Assembly: GCA_036940085.1 (NCBI GenBank)
Contig: JALLBK010000998.1
Span: 1-15,778, forward strand
Length of the DNA stretch: 15,778 nucleotides
Direction: 5' to 3'
Source: Discostella pseudostelligera
Lineage: Eukaryota > Bacillariophyta > Thalassiosirophyceae > Thalassiosirales > Thalassiosiraceae
This document shows positions 7,944 through 13,791 of this stretch, piece after piece. Each line of letters starts with the position of its first letter. Position 1 is the first letter of the stretch. The notes beneath the pieces are model-generated. The model was given only the letters and a program-made list of their open reading frames with translations. It did no database searches and was not told where the DNA came from. Both the position numbers and the translations under genes were made by a program.

Positions 7944-10002
7944 ATGAGCGCCGAATCTACGGATGCTACCGCCGCACCGGCGCCAACCGACAATGATGCC
8001 GCCATTGCCGATCTCAGCCACCAAATCGCCACCCTTGGCCTCTCCATCTCCGAAGCCAAGGCCGCCAAACAACCCAAGGAAGAATGGGATCCTCTCCTGC
8101 AACAAATGCTGACATTGAAAGTTCAATACAAATCCATCTCCGGTGTAGACTATCAAGCTCCCAATGCCAACAACACTACCAAGGAGGAAAAAGTCATTCA
8201 AGAAGATGTAGCCTCGGAAAAGAATCTCGAAAAACGTGCCAAAAAGGCCGCCGAAAAAGCCGCCAAGGAGGAGAAGAAGCGTCAACAACGCGAGGAGCGA
8301 GAGCGTCGTGAACGTGAGAAGCTTGACAAACTCAAAGACGCAGCGGATGCCAATTGGTCACATGTGTTTGGGGATGCACCCATGATTCAATCGAAGTTCA
8401 AGTCGGAGGAAGGATCGGGGAGGTGGACGAAGATTGGGGATTTATGTAAGGAGATGGAGGGGACGCAGGTGCTAGTACGTGGATTTTTGCATACCTCGCG
8501 TGGTGTGGGGAAGGGAGCATTTGTATTATTGCGTTCATCGTTGTTTACTGTCCAATGTGTGGCATTTGAAGGTAGAAAGGGAGGTAGTAGTGGTAGTGAG
8601 GAGAAGGATAATAGTGAAAAGTCGGAAATTCCTCCAGCAATGATCAAATACATGACGGGAGTACCCTCTGAATCCATCGTTGATGTCTACGGCACTGTCA
8701 CCGTACCCCAAAACCCCGTCGAAGGCGCTACACAATCCCAAGTGGAAATTCAAGTGAGTACCTTTCATTGTGTTCACAAGGCCACGGCAGCCATGCCATT
8801 CCAAATGGAGGATGCCTGTCGGCCTGATCTAGTACGTGAAACGGATGTGGGTGCATATGATCATGAGGCAAATCAAACATCCTCGAACGAGGGTGGTGGA
8901 CGGGTTGGACAAGAGACTCGACTCGATCATCGTTGGATTGATCTTCGTACTCCTGCCAATCAATCGATCTTTCGTATCCAGTCAATGGTATGCACTCTAT
9001 TTCGTGAATACTTGCTCTCTCAAAACTTTATTGAGATACACACTCCGAAATTATTGTCCGGAGCGAGCGAGGGCGGAGCCGATGTCTTCACTCTTGACTA
9101 CTTTGGCAAAAGTGCCTGTTTGAGCATGAGTCCTCAATTGCACAAACAAATGGCCGCGGCATGTGGAGGATTTGAACGTGTTTTTGAGATTGGACCAGTC
9201 TTCCGAGCCGAGAATTCGAATACACGACGACATTTGTGTGAATTCACCGGATTGGATCTGGAGATGGCCATTAGTGAGCATTATGATGAGGTGTTGGATG
9301 TACTTGGTGACTTGTTTGTGTACATTTTTGATGGATTACGTGAGAAGTGTGCGACAGAGTTGGAACGTGTTCGAGAGCAGCATGGATTTGATGATTTGCT
9401 GTATTTGAAGAAGACATTGAAGATTGATTATGCCACGGGATGCAAGTTGTTAAGAGAGGCGGGCATTGAACAAGGAGACTACGATGATTTGAGTACGGAA
9501 AATGAGAAGAAGCTTGGTGATATTGTGAAGGAGAAGTATAACACGGAATTCTTCATCATGGACAAGTATCCTCTGTCCGTTCGTCCTTTTTACACAATGC
9601 CCGATCCGAATGTGAGTACGATTGCATTTCAATACCATCACTTACCAAATCGGCCAAGCCGTTTCTCTCTTGACATCGTACTAATTCATCCCTGTCGTTT
9701 ATACTCAACCAACCATGCAGAACCCCCAAATATCCAATAGCTACGATGTCTTCATCCGTGGACAGGAAATCTTATCCGGTGCCCAGCGTATCCATGAACC
9801 GGAACTGCTCGAGGAACGTGCACGTGCATGGGGTATCGACCTTGCTACCATTGTATCCTACGTCGATTCCTTCCGAAATGGAGCCTTGCCTCATGGCGGA
9901 GGGGGTATTGGCCTGGAGCGTGTGGTTATGCTTTACCTGGGTTTGCCGAACATTCGTAAGAGTAGTATGTTCCCTCGTGATCCAAGACGTATTAGTCCCT
10001 AG
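7944..10002 (+). CDS. Aspartyl-tRNA synthetase, cytosolic, two exons, with WHEP-like N-terminal domain
   Basis: The coding sequence joins 7944-9611 and 9721-10002, giving 649 aa. This class IIb synthetase charges tRNA-Asp. Residues about 20-71 resemble a WHEP domain (two amphipathic helices, with [27 protein letters not shown]). A Lys/Arg/Glu-rich helix follows at about 80-132, like the tRNA-binding extension of eukaryotic AspRS. The OB-fold anticodon-binding domain spans about 165-285 ([21 protein letters not shown]). The catalytic core has [12 protein letters not shown] (326-337), SEGGADVF, motif 2 [22 protein letters not shown] (420-441, Arg and Glu conserved) and, in exon 2, GAQRIH and motif 3 [20 protein letters not shown] at the end is typical of cytosolic AspRS. 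There is no targeting peptide. Start: the open frame begins at a TTG (7938); the first ATG is 7944, with A at -3. Expected to be essential and constitutive. A low-complexity Gly/Ser/Glu insertion lies at about 213-227. Confidence 0.96.
9612..9720 (+). other. Intron of the AspRS gene (109 nt, GT-AG, phase 0)
   Basis: The donor GTGAGT begins at 9612 directly after the Asn codon of MPDPN; the acceptor ATGCAG ends at 9720, before AACCCCCAAATA. TACTAAT at 9679-9685 is a near-consensus branch site about 35 nt from the acceptor. Splicing joins FYTMPDPN to NPQISNSYD, matching the family sequence, and brings in motif 3. The intron has no stop in the exon-1 frame, but its length is not a multiple of three, so retention ends translation at 9738-9740 in exon 2. 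Confidence 0.93.
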
Positions 10003-10199
10003 AATGAGAGAGTGGGTGTGTGAGAGAGAAAGAGAAGTATGATGTGGAGGGGATAAATGCAAGTGAACAACCTGGACTCATTGTGTAGTTAAACCATGGT
10101 CCTCACTTTAAATGAAACGATATGGAATCCATTATTGTAGCTGAATTACTAAGTTATTGTGAACAATATGTATCCTCGATGCAGTTGACGTACGTCGAG

Positions 10200-10205
10200 A
10201 ATAAA
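10200..10205 (+). promoter_or_regulatory. AATAAA, possible AspRS polyadenylation signal
   Basis: AATAAA lies 198 nt after the AspRS stop and just before the 3' end of the convergent coiled-coil gene (stop at 10228). The two 3' UTRs would therefore meet or overlap. The 10003-10227 gap shows no gene. Confidence 0.35.
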
Positions 10206-10227
10206 TATTATGCACAAATGTACCAAA

Positions 10228-10539
10228 TTACACCCCCGTCGCTTCATCGCATTTTTTTTTCCTAAATAATGCCAAATATTGTTGATTAATTTCATACCGT
10301 CTCAGCGCTTCATCATATTCCTGCTGAGCAATCATCTTCGCATCTATCAATTCGGGCAAATCGGTGTCATTGACTTGCAAAGTTTGTTGTACCTCCGCAT
10401 CCAAAGATTTGAGCTTTGACTTAGACTTTTCTAACGCCTCCGATGCAGATGCGAGCTCGGACTTTTTCTCCGATAGGACCGACTGGGCAATGACTGTTGC
10501 CTCCTCGAGTTGCCTCAGCTTTTGCTCCAGTGTGGACAT
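10228..10539 (-). CDS. Small coiled-coil protein of unknown function
   Basis: A 103-aa frame starts at ATG 10537-10539 (A at -3); the longer open frame begins at a GTG (10569) and is not preferred. Almost the whole protein is helical and charged: residues 1-57 follow a heptad-like pattern (LEQKLRQLEEA, LSEKKSELASASEALEKSKSKLKSLDAEV), and a second helix at about 67-96 includes QQEYDEALRRYEINQQYLALFRKKK. It has no signal peptide, membrane segment or Cys motif. The pattern suggests a small subunit of a larger complex. I do not recognise the family. A nine-A homopolymer (10252-10260 on the plus strand as T) codes the KKK near the C-terminus and is prone to length error. It is divergent from the LUC7-like gene, with start codons 219 bp apart, and convergent with AspRS. 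The coherent heptad pattern and good start support a real gene, but no homology is recognised. Confidence 0.65.
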   Translation of the reverse strand: MSTLEQKLRQLEEATVIAQSVLSEKKSELASASEALEKSKSKLKSLDAEVQQTLQVNDTDLPELIDAKMIAQQEYDEALRRYEINQQYLALFRKKKCDEATGV

Positions 10540-10758
10540 AATGTTATTGTTCCAATGTGCCGGTGCCACAATAATAGCAAGTCAGAGCACGGTCATCCAG
10601 GGTCATACCAAAGCACGGACAGTGGAGGATGGCGAGTTTCCCGCCATTATCACTGGTACTTGATCCGTAGGTCTACGAATTCCTACAAAATCGATGTTCA
10701 CTATCTCCCGCCAAAACAGTGGCTGGCACTTCCAAAACCAAAATTCAAAACAGCAACC
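10540..10758. promoter_or_regulatory. Divergent promoter region between coiled-coil gene (-) and LUC7-like gene (+)
   Basis: Only 219 bp separate the two start codons, so the promoters and 5' UTRs must be shared or overlapping. The LUC7-like frame is open through this region to a TTG at 10510, but that stretch overlaps the opposite gene and is non-conserved. The sequence CCCGCCAAAACAG at 10708-10720, and a similar TTTCCCGCCATT at 10637-10648, resemble E2F-type TTTSGCGC/CCCGCC elements only weakly. Confidence 0.45.
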
Positions 10759-12141
10759 ATGGCCGACGAAGCCCGAGCGATGCTCGACGCCCTAATGGGC
10801 GCCGATCGCAATGCCCCCGTCGAGGGTGCCTCCGGAATTGTCTCCTCTCGCAGCGGCGGTGGTGGCGGCGGCAACCCCACCCGTCGTCAAAAACGTTCTT
10901 GCTACGATCCGGATGTCTGTCCTCTCTACTGCGCCTGGTCACTCAGCTCCCAAGAAAATCCCACATGGGCGGAATCCGTCGCGGCCAATGAAGGTGCTGG
11001 AGGCATTGATGTCTACGACCTATTCACCAACACCAAGTCAGATATTGGAACGAATCCCTATCGGGTTGATGATCATGCACGTGAAGAATTTGCATCACTA
11101 CCCGAACATGAAAAGCGTCGTTTGGGGTATGAAGACATGCTGGCACGTAAATTACTTGATTTGGTACGACAATGCGATCGTAATGTTGCGCGTAATAAGG
11201 ATAAATTACGAAGAGAGGTAGCACAGGCGATGAAACAACGTACATCCGGTAGTGGAAAGGGCAATCGAGAAGATTTGATTGTGACAGTCAATGAAGAGAT
11301 GTTGGAAAAGTGTGCATCGGATGTAGCACGGGCTACATTGATTGAAGAGGAGATGGCCACGTTAGTTGAGAAGATGGAAAGTTTAGAGGAGGAGGGTGAG
11401 AAATTGTTGCGAACTATTGCAAAAGAGGAAGAAGCTGCTGCCGAGAAGGCATCGACCGAGGAGGGGGCAGAACCACCCAAGAAGAAAAAGAAGAAGAGTA
11501 AGGACAAGTCTAAAGACACATCTACATCAGCAGCAGAGGAAAATGCCGACATGCCACCTTCCAAAATTGTTGATCCACGTCTACTCGAACTTGAAAATTC
11601 CAAATTAACCACCCTCCTCGAACTTCAGTCCTTGGTCCTACAGCTTCCTCCCCTTCGTGATAACATTGACAACCTCCTGCGTCAACTACAATATCTACGC
11701 TCAGACACCTCCACCGATAAGGTAGTATGTGAAGTATCTGGAAATTTCATGAGCAGTCGTGATGCCGATGAACGTATTGCCGCACATTATGCTGGGAAGC
11801 AGTATGTGGGATGGAAGTTGGTGCGTGATAAATTGAAGGAGTTGCAGAAGAAGGGATTGCCGGCTGGTGGTGGCGGTGCAGATCTTGGACGAGGTGGTGG
11901 AGGCGGTGGTGGTGGAGGCGGTGGTGGCTATCGCGATGACCGAGGTGGAGGGTATGGAAGAGGAGGCCCACCGCCTGACCGCGGTGGCTACGGCGGAGGA
12001 GGTGGATATAGAGATGGTGGTGGTCGAGGCGGATACGGAGGAGGAGGAGGTTGGGGAGGTGGTGGAGGATACGGGGGGAGGAACGATAGAGATCATTGGC
12101 AGCGTGATCGATATGATGATCGACGGGGTGGTCGCTGGTGA
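10759..12141 (+). CDS. LUC7-like U1 snRNP-associated splicing protein, divergent, with RGG/Gly-rich tail
   Basis: This 460-aa protein resembles the LUC7 family, which binds U1 snRNP and helps choose 5' splice sites. Supporting blocks: N-terminal MADEARAMLDALMGADRN (1-18), DLFTNTKSDIG (87-97), the YEDML/LLDLVRQCDRNVARNKDKLR block (124-151), a central coiled coil (about 170-231), and a C-terminal VCEVSGNFMSSRDADERIAAHYAGKQYVGW block (323-352) like the second LUC7 zinc finger. Most zinc ligands are lost: the CPHD of finger 1 reads DVYD (84-87), the next Cys is Asn99, and finger 2 keeps C324 and H343 but has Ser327 and Tyr349. C48, C54 and C58 cluster at the start of finger 1. A Lys run at 241-246 resembles an NLS. 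Instead of the usual RS tail, residues 368-460 are Gly-rich with RGG/GGY repeats. Start: ATG 10759 gives the family N-terminus; the frame is open upstream to a TTG. Probable nuclear RNA-binding role; degree of functional conservation unknown. Confidence 0.85.
   Translation: MADEARAMLDALMGADRNAPVEGASGIVSSRSGGGGGGNPTRRQKRSCYDPDVCPLYCAWSLSSQENPTWAESVAANEGAGGIDVYDLFTNTKSDIGTNPYRVDDHAREEFASLPEHEKRRLGYEDMLARKLLDLVRQCDRNVARNKDKLRREVAQAMKQRTSGSGKGNREDLIVTVNEEMLEKCASDVARATLIEEEMATLVEKMESLEEEGEKLLRTIAKEEEAAAEKASTEEGAEPPKKKKKKSKDKSKDTSTSAAEENADMPPSKIVDPRLLELENSKLTTLLELQSLVLQLPPLRDNIDNLLRQLQYLRSDTSTDKVVCEVSGNFMSSRDADERIAAHYAGKQYVGWKLVRDKLKELQKKGLPAGGGGADLGRGGGGGGGGGGGGYRDDRGGGYGRGGPPPDRGGYGGGGGYRDGGGRGGYGGGGGWGGGGGYGGRNDRDHWQRDRYDDRRGGRW
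11860..12139 (+). repeat. GGN-rich coding repeat (RGG/GGY tail of the LUC7-like protein)
   Basis: This segment is made mostly of GGN codons, encoding runs of Gly broken by Arg, Tyr and Asp (RGG, GGYG, DRGG). RGG tails commonly bind RNA and are targets of arginine methylation. The base pattern also creates long open frames on the complementary strand that are artefacts. Confidence 0.75.
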
Positions 12142-12356
12142 AATTTCTCTGGTTGCACTTAGGCACAACACCATCATCGTGACAGGCATACATACATTTC
12201 TTAGTAAAATTGAATTGAGCGGTGTGAGCTTAGGTGGGGTTTTACCTCCCATTTTCTACAAAGATATGTTCGCCCACTCAGAACTGATTGGAAAGACACC
12301 ACATCATGCTTAGGATTAACACAAGTCGAAAATATGTCATGCAATCGCCACCAGCC

Positions 12357-12362
12357 AATAAA
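12357..12362 (+). promoter_or_regulatory. AATAAA, possible polyadenylation signal of the LUC7-like gene
   Basis: AATAAA occurs 216 nt after the LUC7-like stop in the 286-bp convergent gap 12142-12427, 66 nt before the end of the opposite gene's coding region. I see no gene in this gap. Confidence 0.3.
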
Positions 12363-12427
12363 TGAACACAAATGAAACATCAATACTACAGTGTAATCCA
12401 CTGTACATCTCGGCATGGAATTATCCG

Positions 12428-13489
12428 TCACTCCTCCAAGTTCACTATTCTCTGGCGCTTCAATGATGTTGCGGATGAAGTTGATGACCTCTTCGACGAC
12501 GAACAAATAGGACACGTCTCAACAAACGCCTTAATTTGATCTTGGGGGATATTGGCATACCTCCTATTGCAAATTAACTTACATTGCAGTGCCGTTCGAT
12601 GATGATGATGATGATGATGATGATGACCGACACCACCATCACCCGCAGCATCGACGCAGTGTATTGCAAAGATGGCATCATACAACTCATCCACACACAA
12701 ATACATGAGACTCTCATCATTCTTTCCATATTGACAGAATGCCTTCCCGTTGTTATTGCCATCACCACTATTATTAGTACTTCCAGCAAGATCACGTAAA
12801 TGATGGCGTGTCCTTCGGCCAATGTTCTCCTTACTCAATTGCATCTTGGTGTAAAATGATTTGTGTAAACGGCGAAATTCCATCACCTCCATGGTCTCTG
12901 TACCCGTTTCCCAATGACTGGCGATGTAGATGAATTGATCGAGTTGGGATCGACTTTTCAGATTGTGTGAGGTTTGTGGTGGGGTGTACGAATGGAGTTC
13001 GGCGGGAGAGACACCGCATAATTTGCGATAGAAGGCATCACGCTGTGCGACAATTTGGGCGGAAGAGAGGCCTCCCCCGGAGATAGCTGGCGGTATTGGT
13101 GGTAGTGGTCCAGAGTCGGGAAGTTTGAATTGATGGTTATTGTCATCGTCATCATCGACAGCATGAAATTCCCCATCGGCGCTCTTCATTCTTGTACTAT
13201 TTCCTCCACCCCTTCGTTTTCTTCCATCAACACCAACAGTCGTCGACCCTTCCTCGGCATGATTAGCGGTGTACCCTGATAATAAACCCGCAGCCAAGTC
13301 AAAAACTTGTTTAGTCAACGTAACTCGATTCACTGCACGAGCATGATTTTCCTCGGCAGCTTTGAGCTCGGTGGAGATGGAGCGCAATGCCGAAAGGAGT
13401 GCGGCATCGCGTTCCGGGCCTGGTGGGATTTGTGCGGCGTTGGAAATTCGTTTCCTGTGATTGTCGAGGGTGGATGATAAAGCATCCAT
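12428..13489 (-). CDS. Hypothetical protein with integrase-type HHCC zinc-binding motif and poly-His tract
   Basis: This encodes a 353-aa protein. The N-terminal 75 residues are helical (LRSISTELKAAEENHARAV). Residues 85-140 are low-complexity, with a basic KRRGGG and a poly-Asp run. From about 143 the sequence is more ordered: AQRDAFYRKLCGVS, SRSQLDQFIYIASHW, MEFRRLHKSFYTKMQLS, GRRTRHHL. The C-terminal block 260-330 resembles the H2C2 zinc-binding domain of retroviral/Ty3-type integrases: a first His (H277), GH followed by nine His (289-297), then YANIPQDQIKAFVETCPIC with C326-x2-C329. The H296/H297 to Cys326 spacing (29-30) fits that domain. No integrase catalytic core, reverse transcriptase or LTR is adjacent, so it may be a domesticated domain; a nuclear role is suggested by KRQR at 344-347. 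Start: the frame is open to a TTG at 13588, but the first ATG is 13489 (A at -3, G at +4). Function not known. Confidence 0.78.
   Translation of the reverse strand: MDALSSTLDNHRKRISNAAQIPPGPERDAALLSALRSISTELKAAEENHARAVNRVTLTKQVFDLAAGLLSGYTANHAEEGSTTVGVDGRKRRGGGNSTRMKSADGEFHAVDDDDDNNHQFKLPDSGPLPPIPPAISGGGLSSAQIVAQRDAFYRKLCGVSPAELHSYTPPQTSHNLKSRSQLDQFIYIASHWETGTETMEVMEFRRLHKSFYTKMQLSKENIGRRTRHHLRDLAGSTNNSGDGNNNGKAFCQYGKNDESLMYLCVDELYDAIFAIHCVDAAGDGGVGHHHHHHHHHRTALQCKLICNRRYANIPQDQIKAFVETCPICSSSKRSSTSSATSLKRQRIVNLEE
12599..12625 (-). repeat. Trinucleotide microsatellite (ATG)9 / (CAT)9 encoding nine His
   Basis: Nine uninterrupted ATG units on the plus strand read as nine identical CAT codons in the HHCC protein. 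The purity of the codon run points to recent expansion by slippage, and length variation between alleles is likely. Confidence 0.95.
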
Positions 13490-13791
13490 GATGTTGTTGC
13501 CTAGATGGTGTGGGACGATGGGGGCAGTGGATTCGTACTGTGGCGGCGGTAGGTGGCTGGCTCGTCGGCGGTCGGCGGCGGCAAACAAATACTACGTCAT
13601 GGTGCTGGTGCATGGTGATGGTGAAGGTGAAGACGGTATCGTATGCATGCGTTGAACACAGTGCCATAAATTAAAAATTTGAAATTAAAAGATACTTAAC
13701 AAATGTTGAAATTAAAATTTGAAATTAAAAAGGTGCCATACAAAGTTTGAAATTAAAAAAGATACTTAACGATTGAGTGCATCGCCTCAGC
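13490..13791. promoter_or_regulatory. Divergent promoter region between the HHCC protein gene (-) and CPBP protease gene (+)
   Basis: About 302 bp separate the two start codons. The half near the minus-strand gene is GC-rich; the half near the protease gene (13661-13770) is a sharply bounded AT-rich block of direct repeats, described separately. No coding region is seen. Confidence 0.5.
13661..13770 (+). repeat. AT-rich direct-repeat block with four TTGAAATTAAAA units
   Basis: A unit beginning GTGCCATA and ending GATACTTAAC occurs at 13661-13700 and again at 13733-13770, a 72-bp offset. Within the block the 12-mer TTGAAATTAAAA is found exactly four times: 13679-13690, 13706-13717, 13719-13730 and 13747-13758. 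The block ends 21 bp before the first ATG of the protease gene, so it may be promoter sequence or the residue of a small insertion. Confidence 0.85.

Noticed and set aside
8754..8759. GTGAGT inside AspRS exon 1, a possible splice donor
   Set aside because: The protein reads through this site without a break in AspRS homology ([10 protein letters not shown] to [12 protein letters not shown]), so no intron is needed.
10510..10758. 83-residue N-terminal extension of the LUC7-like frame
   Set aside because: It starts at TTG, overlaps the opposite coiled-coil gene, and the family N-terminus begins exactly at ATG 10759.
11073..12252. Long minus-strand frames (179 and 183 codons) opposite the LUC7-like gene
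   Set aside because: Their Ser/Thr/Ile-rich composition is just the complement of Lys/Glu- and GGN-rich codons in the real gene.
13490..13588. 33-residue N-terminal extension of the HHCC protein
   Set aside because: It starts at TTG in promoter-like GC-rich DNA; ATG 13489 is the first ATG and has a good context.
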